A stretch of DNA of 64,000 bases from Darksidea phi (lineage: Eukaryota; Ascomycota; Dothideomycetes; Pleosporales; Lentitheciaceae): NCBI GenBank assembly GCA_030770425.1, contig JASJFT010000031.1:124001-188000 (forward strand), given 5' to 3'. Positions 34,876 to 47,779 of the stretch are shown one piece after another. The notes below the pieces were generated by a model. The model was not told the origin of the DNA. It was given only the letters and a program-made list of their open reading frames with translations, and ran no database searches. The number at the start of each line of letters is the position of its first letter. The stretch's first letter is position 1. The translations under genes were made by a program, and so were the position numbers.

Positions 34876-36967
34876 TCATACTTTCCCAACCTCCTTGATC
34901 CTCCCCTCCATTCTTGGTGCAATCGCCTTCGTCCAATCCACCTTCAACTCACCCTCCTCAATCTCATCAGCACACTTCGACTGCCCTTTCAAACCCGCCA
35001 GCCTCCGCCATTTGTTCATACTCCTTCTAAGCACATCCAGTTCTCTCGTACTAAATTTGATCAACCCACCATCTTCGTAGTCTTCCTCATCCGTATTAGG
35101 ATCCTGTTCGCTATCGCTCGCACCAGGGCTCTCGTCTCTTGCGTGCTGTTGGAGGACTTTATTGATGGAGGGGTGTCTGGGGAGGTGAGGCTTGCTCGGA
35201 GCATCATCGTGGGATTTGGGGTGTGATGGAAGTGAGGTAGATGCGGTAGGCGAGGTGGGGGCTGCGTCGTAAAGTTTATGTGTGGTCTGGAGGTTGGTTT
35301 GAATGGAGGAGAATTTCTGGTCCATGGACTTGCCCCAATATTTCCATTTGCCGAGGACTTTGAGAGACATGAAGTATTGTCGGAGGATGGTGGAGATGAG
35401 CACGCCGTTCTCTTCGCTGACGACTTCTTTGGCAGTACCGCCTTCTTGTTCGATGAGGAGCGATGTGTAGCCATCTGTAGACATGTCAGTAGAGTAGTAG
35501 GGAGGTAATGTGAGTAACGTACCCTTTCCCCTCCCCATGTATCCCCTCGTAGCCAGCACATACTCTCTCTTCACATCTAGCGGCTCATTGCCAATCCGTA
35601 CGCTCTTTATCCTCTTTTGCGATGGCTGAGAGTAGTCCGTCTCGAACCAGATATTGCTGACCTGCGGAAAGCGCCCCTCCAGTGCCGGATAGTTGCTCAC
35701 GCCATTCTCTAGTGCGTCCCAGATCTGTCCACCTGTAACCTTGAGTACTACAACAGGATCCTCGAACGGAAAACAGTTCACGATGTCCCGCAGTTTCAGC
35801 ACGCCGGGCGGATAGATTTGGTCCCCACGGATGGTTCCTGAGGCCATAATACAGCAGTCGGCAGAGTAGTAGAACCGCATAAGATCGCAGACAAAGTTAC
35901 CGATATTCGACTCTTTTGTACGGATGGTTGTGAATCGTGCATCAAGCGGCGCGGCTGTGTATCCAATCGGCTTGTCTAGTTTCTCCCTCAGCTTCCTGGT
36001 CAACTTCTCCACTGTAGCCGTCGCTTCTTCATCCTCTGGTATGCTGCTCACGATATCCCTTCTTGTGATCTTGAAGTCCCAGCCTTTGCCCTCTGCTTTT
36101 CGCCACGCTTCGATATAAGAGAGCTGCTTAAAGTCCGTACCCGATCGCAATACATGCGTTCCGTTGATCACATTATGCGAGTAATAATGGTCATGTCCAC
36201 CCAGAATTATATCAATCAGCCCGCCTCCACACTTCTCCGCCAACTTGTTGTCATTCGGCTCTCGCTGATGTGTAACCGCAACAATGATCTCCGCACCTTG
36301 CTCTTTGAGTTCCGGAATCAACTCCTTCGCAGTCTCGGACGCGCTTTTGTAAATGATATCCGGCGGCAGCGAGTTGATGGTGTCTAACCACTCTCGTTCC
36401 GCAAGACCGACTACACCAACTTTTATGCCGTTAGAAGAGGTAAGCATCACCGTCTTCTTCGCGTTGCCGAGCGGGACACCGTCGCCGAGGGCGGGATCGA
36501 GTACATTAGCAAGGAGCCAGGGGAATGTGCACTGCGAGGCAAGATGCCGGTATTGCTTGACGCCAAAGTCAAGGTCATGGTTCTACGACAGCAAGAGTCA
36601 GAGTCATAATACAGCTTGGATGAATGGAAGCGAAGCTCACCCCTACACATGCAACATCTGTCCCGATTCCATTCAATATTGGCACCATATGTGCACCCTT
36701 GGTAACACTACTTTCTAAACACGGATTGAACGCGTCTCCCGAGAAGAAGGTCAGAAGCTTCGGCTGCCCTTCAAAAGCCTCCCCATCGCGATAATGCTTT
36801 ACAAGCGTCTGGAATCTCGCAATTCCACCCACAGGCTCAGCGCTCGAAGCATCGACGTGGTAGACATCGTTGTAGTGCAGGAAGCGCAGGTTTGGCGGGG
36901 TAGTGGGGCAATTCTCTGGCTGGAACGTCAAGCTCTCGGATTCGGGAATAGCTTCTTTAATCGCCAT
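34876..36967 (-). CDS. 5'-nucleotidase/UshA-type metallophosphoesterase
   Basis: Exons 36967-36641, 36582-35523 and 35474-34876 give 661 aa. The N-terminal calcineurin-like domain has metal-binding motifs HYNDVYHV (Asp, His), FSGDAF, GNHDLDFG (joined across intron 1), VTHQRE and GGHDHYYS. The C-terminal 5'-nucleotidase domain follows (RTKESNIGNFVCDLMR, ASGTIRGDQIYPPG, VVVLKVTGGQIWDALENGVS), with ATRGYMGRGKDGYTSL across intron 2, which is 48 bp and in frame, so it could be read through. A Ser/Asp/Glu-rich linker and a basic tail end the protein. No signal peptide or GPI site is visible, so a cytosolic enzyme cutting nucleotides or related phosphate esters is likely; exact substrate unknown. 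Confidence 0.9.
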
Positions 36968-37452
36968 GTTCGTAGTTTCTATGATGTGAAGGTAACAGAA
37001 GAGGAGAAACCGGGAGAGCGGAGCAGGAATTCAAGGGAATGTGTGAGTGTGTTGTTTGTGTCGCGTGTTTGCGGTGCTGGCGGTGAGTCTGACGCTGTTG
37101 TGCGCCTTAGCCAATGGAATGCAGCAAAATCAAGGGTCCAGCTGTTGCTGCATCGAGCCAATAATAGATGAGTACTATCGAGCTCAGGAAACTCTAAATA
37201 CTGGGCCCCGTCTTTCTTTGAGTGAATATCGACACATTCAGAAAATGCTGCTGCTGTAACCCTCTATTAGAATAACTACAGGTTAGAATTCTCGTACAAT
37301 AGACCAGGGACGACGCGAGCACATATTGATTGGCAACAGGTCTAAATTACGAACATATATCTTTAGGCACTTGGCCAATTATTTCTTTAGTTTATATAGT
37401 GTGTCTCTTGTAAGGTCCGCACGAAATAGTAGGAGTTTGTACACAGTAGACT
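36968..37452. other. Upstream region of the 5'-nucleotidase gene
   Basis: Likely promoter of the minus-strand phosphoesterase gene. No other gene seen. Confidence 0.4.
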
Positions 37453-37517
37453 GCTATACTACACCCCATGTACGGTAATAGAGCTGTAGAGCTGTACACG
37501 GTACTGTCAATCGTGAG
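37453..37517 (-). repeat. Inverted-repeat arm 2
   Basis: Reverse complement matches 34303-34368. The conserved core is TACAGCTCTACAGCTCTATT. Probably two relics of a small repeated element altered by C-to-T type mutation. Confidence 0.75.
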
Positions 37518-37607
37518 AGATGTTTACTTCAACAGTTATATATGTAGCTTTTGAATTCGCAACCACCGTACCAGATACGGATCCCACTTCATTCCTTTAT
37601 AGATCTG

Positions 37608-38206
37608 TTAGAGGCAAATTGCTTTAGTTGCGGATGCGTGGGCTCCAGGGTTGAGTTGCCTCATGAGAATGGCTTCACCGAGGTGTGCAATAATGAGCTC
37701 ACTAGGAATCGCATATCTAGGCTTTTTCGTGTCTTGGGCCACTTTTGGTGAAGTCCACATACGCGCGACGGCGTCTTGGTCCTTGATGAACGTGGACAGC
37801 ATGCCTCGAACATATTCATCGAATGAAAGCTGGGAAGTGTTCCGGTAGGCTTCGGTAACACCATGAGCTAATTTCGGAATATAGAGAGTCTGCCTCCCAA
37901 GAAGGAACTCAAGCGGTTCGCGAGTGTCTGCAAAATAAAGCCTACTCCATCTTGAGTAAGCGGGTATGAAATCATGGTTCAGAGAACTTACCTTGGTCGA
38001 CTAACTGTTCCATTCGTATTCCTAAAGAAGCTTACGAGATGCATTAAGACTGTACTAGTCAAGTAAATGCGTAACGAGTTATTGGTTCGTAGGGTATGAC
38101 GCACCGGAATCCAGTATGGATACGTCTTTGGATTATGATTCCTGTACTTGGGAAGTAATGTGAACTTCATACACGCCAAATAATGTAAGTCGACGGGAGA
38201 ATGCAC
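37608..38206 (-). pseudogene. Relic of the N-terminal third of a cytochrome P450
   Basis: On the minus strand: PKTYPYWIPV, VSFFRNTNG, an intron-like GTAAGT...TTTGCAG, then REPLEFLLGRQTLYI, VTEAYRNTSQLSFDEYVRGM, VARMWTSP and a final stretch to about 37608. The order (YWIP...SFF...REP...G...VY/AYRNT..LSFDEFV) is that of fungal P450s of the oxysterol 7-alpha-hydroxylase-like kind. The intron join is out of frame, and the I-helix, ExxR and heme loop are absent, so only a fragment survives. Confidence 0.65.
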
Positions 38207-40798
38207 TAAGTTGAAACACGCCCCCTAATGGGGGGGTAACAAACAAACGAGGCCATAAGAGCGGCCAAGATCCTTTTCACTACACGTTAGTACGGATAAC
38301 CTCACCTTTAGTATCTACACGGAGGGATACTGGGGACCGAACTGCTGCCTAGCGGCATCTTACAATCACGATCCACCTTTTGCGCCCTTCAGGCAGCACT
38401 TGGGCGCGTCCCTTTATGCCCCACGGGAGGCTCATGTAGATAAGGCAAAGCTATCTATAGGACGTAAATCAGTCTCACTCACTCACTCACTCACTAAGTT
38501 GAAACGATTTTGACCCCGATTTGCAAAGATCAAATATGTACGCCGCTACAAGATGAAACATCTTCTAGGAGCAGGGGTATCTTCTTCAGTCAAAAGTCCG
38601 TGAAATGCACAAACGAAAGCAAGGAGAAATGAATTACAAAATATTCAAATAACTGATGTACATCTCCTCCAGGTACTAAGAAAAGCGCATGTACCAACAT
38701 CAAGCCAAGGACCAGTATCGATTTGCTCTGCGGGACACTGCACCGGAAAATGGGTTGCACTTGCCAAGGGGCTGAGGTGGGTCAACTGATTGTAGGCAAC
38801 GGGCAATATTGGTCATGCGAACATCTGATCGAAGCATCGCCTCCATTACTATCAACTCGGGCCGAAGCGCGTCGTGGTGGGGGGCCATCTATAACCAATT
38901 AGCGATGGGCGAGGGGCAATGCCAGCCAATGATCCATTCTCATTGGGTGCTTAGAGGGAGTCTGGTATCAGCTCTCCAATCTATTGTACACCACGCCTTC
39001 TTTCGAGTTGGTTCCATCCCGCGAATACCGATGCAAGAAAATGCGGTGCCGTAAAATTACCCATACGGCAACCGCCATCCCACGAGGCATGCCGGTGTGC
39101 GATGTCAGCCTTCCAGGTGCACCTAGAACGTAAGGCCCCACCAAGAACGTTGCCCTCACAAGAATGGTTCCCCACGAGAGAATGTTCGCTGGTGCATCAA
39201 CCTTTTCTTTCCTCCTTTTTGCATTACAGAAAGTAGAAGACGCAGTACAGAAATTTACACCAAGAGTCCGACAACCAAAAGGATTCCTACTTGCGCTGCA
39301 AATTTCGAAGGCGACGGAACGGTATAGAGGTCCCAGATCGGGCGGGGGTACTTAAGGTTTTTTGGATGACACTGTAACAGGAGCGGAAATTCGATGGCGT
39401 GGTAGAGACTGAGTGAAAATGCTACCGTCTCGAGCGGCGAAGGTCCAGCCTTGAGAGGGCCTTTGCGTCCGTTCGTGAAGATGTAGGATATAGAGCATGA
39501 TATCCAGCTAAATAGAGGTATGAGGCCAACTCGATCAGACTTAGCGGTTGAAGAGTGCCACGACGAGCAGGAATAAAACGTACTTATGATGGCGAGGCCA
39601 CGATCCACGACTTTGAAAGCAATGGCAATTTCCTTAGCTTAGTAAAGAGGATAGGGCTATATGAAAGCAAGCGATTGAGGTACAATATCCTTTGAATCTC
39701 TCTAGGGAATAGAAAGAGTAATGAGAAAAGGAAGTAGCTATGCAAGACAATAATTGCTTGCTGTGAGACCTGACGCTCTCATAGATACTAATAGGCTGTC
39801 AAATCACCGTCATCTCGCTACGCGCTAGATTTGCGCATTCAGCTAGTGACGCATACGGACCATTCCCTCTTCGTAACCTAACGATTGAGTTAGCCCTCAC
39901 ATTTGCCGGAAGGATGTCCGTAACAACGCGACTTGCATGGAGCTATATTTATTGCCTCATACTGGGGTAGGATGATAGATCGCAAGACATTGTACTTCCC
40001 GAAAATGTAACAGCATTATCCTGGTCATGCACCACGGTGGGTGACTGGAAACACTAATGCACGAGGCTCCCTTCAGCTCATCACACAGAGAAAGTGCCCG
40101 CCTTGGCATGAGACAGTATACTTTGAACCAAAATGGCAGCCTTATGATCTTGCTTTCCACCAATCCGTAAGGTTCAAATAAACGCTAGTTTTGTACTACG
40201 CAATTTCTTGAGCTACACACCATCTGCCCAATTTGCCACAGACGGGGCGGACATACACCTTGGTGTATTGGGCAGGTTTTCCGAGCTGTGCAGTGCACAG
40301 CCTGTTCCTGTGCTCGCTATCTTATCGGAGTCTAACCCTACGGTCTATGCGACATTCGAAATTGCTGTTATGGTAACGTTCACCTAAGTGTTTCTTTGGT
40401 TAGGGTGATATCTAGACCCTCAAGTAACTCAAGAATCCACGAGTTTTGCGGGCGAGAACCCTCCCAAGTGTCGAACAAGGAAAAAGAAGCTACTGCGAAC
40501 CAAGTGGTCTCTGGAGACCAGGAAACACTAGCAGTCTTGTTGCACAATCAGCATCATGCAGATTTTACAACAAGTCTAACCGTCCCGCTTCATTCCAAAT
40601 TAAATCGTATGAATATAGCAATACATGTAATATGAGAAGATAAGCCCAACTTGGTCTCAGTAACTCCGAAATTTTAGAGAACGCTTTCTTTATGAGGATT
40701 TCCCTTCGGATCGTAACTACCCCGCCGATGCGGCATATTACGGATATTTTACTCCCTCTCATCTATATACAAGCTTCTGTGTTCCGAATGGTCTGCAT
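38207..40798. other. Gene-free stretch
   Basis: 2.6 kb with no supported gene. A minus-strand open frame at 39255-39608 is longest but has no recognisable domain. It contains a (CACT)n run at 38474-38495. Confidence 0.5.
38474..38495. repeat. (CACT)n microsatellite
   Basis: Five perfect TCAC units inside a gene-free stretch. Confidence 0.8.
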
Positions 40799-42107
40799 TT
40801 ATAGCAATGCAAGGTTCCCTAGAAAAGGTGGAAGTTCAGGAACATTTCCGTCCGCATGCTCAATATCGCGTTTCGATCCACTTCCATTCTGGATAATATC
40901 ACTTCTGGAACCTTTGGGCCGAACCACGCTCTTGCCACTTCCTAATCGCGACCCGAGAAGTGAGTTTACTGTCGTTTGAGCCGTCTTGCTAAAGGCTGGT
41001 ATGAACATAATACAGCTGCAAATGATACCAAGGTTCATTTCCACAATACTATGGGCTCTTAGCAGCTGGATCGGTGATATGCCAAGGAATGAACTTACGT
41101 GAATGGTGTGATCTTTGAGCCGTCCCAGAGCGGGTCTCTGCTATCAAGATTGATGATGAGCATCGCCAGACGGATAATGCTCATAACGCATGCGCTGTTG
41201 AATGGATCAGCCATCAAACTGAGCTGAGCTGACCAAATTACGTACGTTATGCCGCCAAATAAAATGGCAAGCAGACCAAGCTTCTTCTTATTATCAACGT
41301 GCAATTTCAAGATCCGGTTAATTGGAACGATTTGTATATAGCAATCGGTGACGGTGTTGCAAACGCTGAGTACCGTTGCGACAGTGCTTACTTTATGCGC
41401 ATGGCAGTGAGTAACCGTGAGGGCCTGGATTCCGTCGCATTGCACGGAGCGCGCGACGGCAACACCGAACGCTGGAATTGTTATCAAAACGACACCCACC
41501 AAGCCGACATAAACAAGTCTTCTCAATGCGTCGTATATTCCAAAGAGGCGTTTGTAAAGCAGCAAAATCGATATCTTGATAAAGCACACGGTGAGAAAAT
41601 ATGTCTGCTCGAATGAAGTAAAGACCTTAGGCAAGTGAGCACCACCTCTTCCTGACCTCAATTCACTTACATGCCAACGTTGCTCGGTGAGACTAGAGGC
41701 GCGAATATCCCACATGTGCCGACCATATCCCAAAGGTATGGAGATAGTCACAAGCACGGAGTGTGCTATCGATCCGAGCTATCCAGATCTGAGTAATGAT
41801 ACAATGCATGTTCAATGCATACATACCACAGCAAGTATGATGAACCCTATTGAATATCAGCTTCCACTTTAACAGCTGCAGCGTGTTATAACCTACAATC
41901 GTCCCATCCGTACCCGTGCTCTCGTTTGAGAATTGCCCGCGTGGAAATACGAACGCAAACCATCAAAGCAGCAAGAGGAGCAAAGACCCAATTCACGACC
42001 ATTAAGATAGTTGCATTGGTCTCGGGGTTCTCGAAGTTCGACTTAACGCCCGGGGGAGGCATCATAGCCGGCAGGTCGGCAAAAGGCATGCCTGTTGGAG
42101 TTTGCAT
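40799..42107 (-). CDS. Rhodopsin-domain (PTH11/SAT4-like) seven-helix membrane protein
   Basis: Exons 42107-41897, 41846-41827, 41778-41671, 41625-41099 and 41048-40799 join in frame to 371 aa. The 20-nt second exon was chosen because it rebuilds the family signature GYGWDDWFIILAV; the next acceptor gives LGSIAHSVLVTISIPLGYGR. Then come HMWDI, FTSFEQTYFLTVCFIKISIL with YKRLFG, a Cys-containing loop (VQCDG...HCHA), VCNTVTDCYIQIVPI, KKKLGLLAILFGGITYVIW, and TPFTIVEMNLGIICSCIMF. Seven hydrophobic segments and a polar Ser/Gly/Lys-rich tail fit this fungal family at the plasma membrane. Function is not known for most members; some are proposed surface sensors. It is the only intact gene in a stretch of relics. 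Confidence 0.85.
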
Positions 42108-42958
42108 TTTAAATCGATATAGAATGGACTGGAAGTGGATTGTGTCGGGTTCGTTTCCGCAGTGCACGCAAAACTGCCAAAGCTTGCGAAGTCAGTAGCG
42201 GTAGTGAGCCGTGAGAGCCATGAAATATGCGACAAAAGAACCCCGTTATCCTGTTGCAGCCTTACTTTTGACTGCGCCGCTTATAGGACAACCACGGCTG
42301 TGGGTGAGGGGCCATTTCTACGCATGACGCGTTGAGCTGAAAGCATGTTACGTTTTTCATTTCCCGGTTGTGGTAGTACAAAGCTGTCGTGGAACGATAA
42401 GCTTTTACAGGCTCGCCACACGGTTGCCTTCTCCAAAAATCGCGCAGTGTGTTCCGTTGGTATGGCACACTATATCGAAGCATGGATCCCCCCCCGAATA
42501 GAACAATAATGCACAGTTTTTTAAAGCGACCAATCATGGTTTTGACAAGACCATCGGGAACGATGAGATTGATCACTCGAACGCTCCCGCTAGCCAACGT
42601 ACGTCGCCCCTGCCCGCGACCACCAGCAGCGAAGTGCACCACTAGGTGTCTCCAACCACGTTTGGCCATGAAAAGGAGAACAGCGATATTATATCAGAGT
42701 GCGCGAACATTATATCTCCCTTCCCAGAAGTCTCCGATCGCCTCTTGGAGACAGACGATCCTCGATCCGAACTCTGATAGCTGTTGGCGGAAGCAGCTAT
42801 CAGAGCATCGTTTACTGATTACGTAATAACTCATGTACTAGCCTTAGTATTGGCTAGCCTTCTGGCCAGCCTTCTCCTAATTAATACAATAACTTTCACA
42901 CTTCAACAATAGCTCCGACCCCTCGAATTGGCTCTGGGCACTTTATAGACGGCCGAAT
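42108..42958. other. Divergent spacer: rhodopsin-domain gene / PDR relic
   Basis: Upstream of the intact rhodopsin-domain gene. No other gene seen; contains repeated GCTAGCC / GCCAGCC words near 42846-42875. Confidence 0.4.
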
Positions 42959-45300
42959 ATGCCAGAGAAGCAAGAAAAGAAAGACGGCTACGTATTCAGG
43001 CACCTAAACGTGGACGGCACATTGGACTCTTCCACTGAGTTCAAAACTTCCACAGGCGTGGCTTTTGCTCCATTCCGACTCTTGTGGAAGCTTCGCTGCC
43101 GAAAGGATGTGAGAAGTCTTAGGATTTTGCGCGATCTGAAGGGCTTCGTCAACGATAGCGAAATGCTTGCAGTTCTGGGTAGATCCGGGAGTGGATGTAC
43201 AACACTATTAAAGGTCTTGGCTGGCGCTGCTCGAGAGCTGCGTCTAGACCAAAGCTCAGAAGTCAAGTACCAAGGTAAGCAATGAAGCCAGTGTTGGCTG
43301 CTTACTGTTCCACGGTTGGCCGACGTCAAGCGTTCCACTCTTTTCATGTGCAGTTGAAATTTCAGTGCTGGTCTTCAGATGTATGCCGTTTATCATTGAG
43401 TAGAAAAACTCCCCTGCAGTAGCATAGTCGCGCAACGCAGCTTTTCCTCAGGGGAAAAAAAAAAAAAAAAAAACCCAATAACATGTACCATGAATTTCGA
43501 GGCCAATGTACCTATACGGCCGAGTTGGATGCGCATTTTGCGGAACTCACGGTATAGAAACAATCAGGATTGCTGTCGCTACGGGGTGCCCAAAGTGCGT
43601 TAGCCCGGACATGTCACCAGCGCGATAAGCTTAGCCTCTATTGGGCGCCTCAGTCCATTCTTGACAATTTTGATAGGGCTGCAGTCCTTTACGAAGGCCA
43701 AAATATATTTTTGGAACATGGGATGAAGCTTTAGCCTACCTCGGGTCTCTTGGATTTCGGGCACCCCCAACGCTGCACCACAGGGGATTTCCTCACAGCC
43801 TTGACGAATCCAGTAGAGGCAAGACCAATGATCGTACCTAATTGGACTTTAATCGTCCCCGAGACTTCAATTGATTTTGCAGAGGGCTGGAAGAATAGCG
43901 AGCAGCGACGGAAAGTATCCGAGATGATTGAACGGTCATGCGCTGGGTGGAAGATACATAGCGAATGATCAGAGCCTTGCCTCTCTCCGAGTAGCAAGAA
44001 GCAATGAGCGTAGCAGCCATTTGTGATTATTCTTCTTATGCATGGAGCGGTTCATTCGCGCGCTAACGAATGCGCTAATAGGGGGTCTAAATCTCCGTAC
44101 ATGGTCGCTTTTCTGCTGAACTGAGTCTGTGTTTGCACCGTGGATATTGGCGAATATCGAAAAATCTAGCAGTTCCGATTTCGTTTGTGATGGTAAATGG
44201 CATCATAACGATAAGTATCGGCAGTGTGTTCTTCGAAGTGGGGATCACTGCTGATGCCATCTCGAAACGAAGCGTTCTCCTCTTCTTCCCTGTCCTGGTC
44301 AACGCTTTCCTGAGCGGCTTCGAGGTACCTAATTCACGCATCTGAGCCTCTGAAGATAGCTAATTGGTGTTGGTTTTAGCCATAAGCTGAAAAGGGCGAA
44401 AAGGGCGAAAAGAAAACCTTGGGCGTTATGAACGGTTTCGTTAAGTCCGGAACGCTTACAACGCTGATGGATGCAAAAGGTGCAAACAAAACAACGCTTC
44501 TGGATGTCTTGTCTAGGCGGAAGACCGTTGGTGTCGTTACAGGTGATATCTTCATTGACGGAAATCCACCGGATAATACCTTTCAGCGCAAGCCGGGTTA
44601 TGCACCACAAAAGGATCACCATCTCTCGACAACCACCATAAAAGAAGCACTGCGCTTCAGCGTCGAACTAAGACAGCATGGTTCTATCCCAAAAGCAGAT
44701 AAATCAAAGCACGGGAACAAAATTATCAGCCCGTTGAACATGGCACTTCTCGCGGACGAGATTGTTGACGGTCTCAATGTTGAACAGCGGAAACGTCTCA
44801 CTATTGGGATTGAACTCGCGGAAAAACAGGATCCCTTGCTCCTTGACAAGCCAGCTTCGGCAATGGATAGTCAGACAGCATCCATGATATGTAATCTCTT
44901 ACGGAGACTTGCCCAGCTGGCGTATACAATCAGATGTTGGCCGCCTTCCTCCGCTTGAAAAAAGGAAAAAAAGAAAAAAAAATTATATCGGATATCTCGG
45001 AGGTCGAGCAACAAAAATGCTACAATACTTTCGATCTCTAAGAGCAAGGCTTTGTGGCGAGGCGAAGAATCCAGCGGAGTGGATGCTCGAAGTAACAGGT
45101 ACGACGCCGCAATCTCTCAACATTATCGACTGGCATGAATCTATTAGCTTGCGCGACTACCAAAGCGGAAGTAAAGTTGCGGACAAAACTCTAGACGGAC
45201 GGAGAACAGAATCGAATCCATATATTGATATTGGCTTGAAACCCCCGAGCCTCACACGAGACATTAAAATCACTACTTTCACTGCAAAAGCAGTTGACGC
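42959..45300 (+). pseudogene. Degenerate PDR-type full-size ABC transporter
   Basis: Ordered remnants of a pleiotropic-drug-resistance transporter. First half: TGVAFAPFRLLWKL and the nucleotide-binding-domain-1 Walker A GRSGSGCTTLLKVLAG (42959-43285), MYHEFRGQCTYTAELDAHF near 43485, TTGDFLTALTNPVEARP near 43790, and a membrane piece LAVPISFVMVNGIITISIGSVF near 44170. Second half: MNGFVKSGTLTTLMDAKGAN with a spoiled Walker A (NKTTLLDVL), GDIFIDGNPPDNTFQRKPGY, GLNVEQRKRLTIGIELA, a weakened Walker B (LLLDKPASAMDSQTA), and NPAEWMLEVTG near 45075. The second membrane domain is absent. Many frameshifts, stops and a 19-A run at 43455-43473. Intact relatives are about 1,450-1,500 aa and export toxic compounds from the plasma membrane; this one cannot work. 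Confidence 0.88.
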
Positions 45301-45458
45301 GATCGCTTTGCTTGAATCCTAGGGTGCTGATTGGGTGCTCGCCCGCCCAACGTCTTCACGCCGCACGTATATTAATGTTCGCTGCTGCGCCATCTCACAT
45401 TTGCTCCCACAATCACTTTAACTTCCAGATTTTGTACCATTGGGCCTATTCTCACGCC

Positions 45459-46571
45459 ATGGCATCGATTGAATCGCTCGGCTCAGTGCTGGTTCTAGGT
45501 GGTTGTGGCTTTCTCGGCCATCACATCGTCCAAAAGCTCGTTGAGGCCGACGATGTCTCTCAAGTTACTGTTCTCGACCTCAATACTGGTTCCTACCGAG
45601 TCGAAGGCGCAAGATACATTGTGGGGAGCATTACGTCACGCGACGACGTTGCGAAAGCCGTTCACGAAGCGAAACCGCGTGTCGTATTTCACACTGTTTC
45701 TCCGCAGGCACTTGGCAGCCCCAAGCTATTCAACGAAGTCAACGTAGAAGGAACGCGTAATGTTTTAAACATTGTTCAAGAAAGTGGCTTCGTCAAAGCA
45801 CTTGTATACACCTCGAGCTCCTCAGTCGTCCACGACAACCGCAGCGATATAGCAGGTGCGACCGAGGACTGGCCCCGCCTCTTCCTCCCTCAGCAGCCAG
45901 AACTGTACTCGAATACCAAAGCCCTCGCTGAGGAAATGGTTCTACAAGCCAACGAAATCGGGGGCGTCCGGACCTGTGCTATCCGTCCTGCCGGCATGTT
46001 TGGCGAAGGCGACCGCACGACTACTGGAACATCATTAGCAGCGCGAAAGAAGGCAAGAACAAGATACAAATCGGCGACAATACTAAACTCTTTGACTGGA
46101 CTTATGTGGGCAACAATGCCTACGCGCAGCTCCTAGCTGCCCGCGCTCTACTTCACAGACAAGTCGAACCTCAGCCCGACGACCGGAAAGTTGATGGCGA
46201 AGCTTTCGTTGTAACGAATGACGACCCTTGGCCTTTCTGGGACTTCACTCGTGCTGGGTGCAGCTGCCGGCTACCCCGTAAAGAGGAAAGATGTCTGGGT
46301 CATTCCAGCCCGTCTTATGTGGACTGTCGTCCTCGTCACTGAGTGGCTCTTCTGGTGCTTCACTTTTGGTACGAAGCAGCCAAGGTTCACGTGCGCAAAG
46401 ATCAAATACATGACAATCCATCGATACTTCGACATCACCAAGGCTAAGACCCGATTGGGTTATTCGCCCCAGGTCAGCATGGAAGACGGGATCCAGAAGA
46501 CCGTGCTGTGGTATCTGAACATCACCGAGCAGGAGAAAAAGCAGAGTGAGGCGTTTCGAAAACTGGTGTGA
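45459..46571 (+). pseudogene. ERG26-like 3-beta-hydroxysteroid/sterol decarboxylating dehydrogenase, frameshifted
   Basis: The first 190 codons are intact: Rossmann glycine motif LVLGGCGFLGHHIV, VLDLN, VFHTVSP, VNVEGTRNVL, YTSSSSVVHD and the catalytic YSNTKALAEE (Y-x3-K), then AIRPAGMFGEGDRTT. Near 46030 the frame shifts (ISSAKEGKNKIQIGDNTKLF, DWTYVGNNAYAQLLAARALL, DPWPFWDFTRA), and near 46250 it shifts again (GAAAGYPVKRKDVWVIPARL), ending ITEQEKKQSEAFRKLV. ERG26-type enzymes act on C-4-demethylation intermediates in sterol synthesis at the ER. Two separate indels make a pseudogene most likely; read errors are possible since no internal stop is needed otherwise. Probably a paralogue, not the essential sterol gene. 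Confidence 0.78.
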
Positions 46572-47574
46572 TCTCCCGCAAACTAGGCAACCAGGCTGGG
46601 AAATTAAAAAAGCAGCAAGACGGGAAGGCTGGTATTTTCGTATGGAGGAGACGACGTGGGGCGAAAGAATGATAGTAGGGTAGCACAGCAGCGCTTAATT
46701 AAAAGTTCCAAATGAAGGCGTTTATCCATCATGCCGGGCGCTAACCACCATTAAACACATCATGTGCGATGCGTGTTTGTACAATAATATTGAGGCTGTG
46801 CCGCGCTCTATGTTACAAGCTGCGACCCCTTGCTAAAATGATAACCGTCCCGGTGAGCCACCAATTTCCAGCAACTAGGGTAACGCAATGTTACATTCCT
46901 ATTCTGAAATTCAGAAGCAACGTCCCACGCTCCGTGCCGACCATTCACAGACCTCCCAGTGGTTTTGGGTATTGGATGGCGCTGCAATGGGTGATACTTT
47001 TAGGTTCAAATGATGCAAATAGTTTGTGCATGGAGAGTGCCGCGGGATCCTCCCGTGGTACAGACGCCTTTTACAGAACTGACATGAGGCGCAACAGTCT
47101 CTTCGGTCTCCGAAACTCGAGTGCGACTGGAGACTGACGGGCACGCCCGTAGAAAACCATGGAACAAGGAAGTGAGTGCAACTCTGCATTGTAATGGCTG
47201 GCGGAAGCACCTATACACGATCATGCCATGGCTCCCGTTACAGCTGGGATGGGTGTGACCAGGATAAATTAGCTGACAAGGCAGACTACGTGCATACTAG
47301 CGGGGAATTCAGGCCCATACAAGAGTATGTTCGCTGTTGGACAGACTGCAGGTGGTGTTTCCTTTATGGTGCATGACCTGTACAAGAGCTCTCTGAGAAG
47401 TAGGTTTTCGCATGGATGAACTCAAGTAATCAACACAGAAGCCATTAGAATATAAACTATTAGAGTAATAGTTAAACCCTATTAACGTTATAGAAGCAGG
47501 TTTCTAAGCTCTAGATACGTATAAATAACGTCGATATATACTAGCTCTATAGAAAAGAGAAGTTCGCGACAGCC
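46572..47574. other. Gene-free stretch between two relics
   Basis: About 1 kb. Short open frames on both strands with no recognisable content. Confidence 0.45.
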
Positions 47575-47779
47575 ATGGCTCCTACTGTAGCGCAAAGCTC
47601 TGCGGGCTTCTCGAACCCAGAGAGACAGGCGATTGTGGATCAAGAAGCTAGTATCCCTAAAGCGGCTTTCCGGGTATGCGCACAAAACAACGCTGCGATG
47701 GCATCGATTCTAAAGAAGCCTCAGATATTCTTTTCCGTTTTCTTCGCGCCTCCAATTGCTGGTGCGATTCCGGACACGC

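Noticed and set aside
35475..35522. Continuous reading through 48 bp in the 5'-nucleotidase gene
   Set aside because: The stretch has GTACGT...CTACAG ends and interrupts the conserved GRGKDGYTSL motif, so it is an in-frame intron.
39255..39608. 117-codon minus-strand open frame with some hydrophobic stretches
   Set aside because: No family motif, no homologous neighbour and no clear splice structure.
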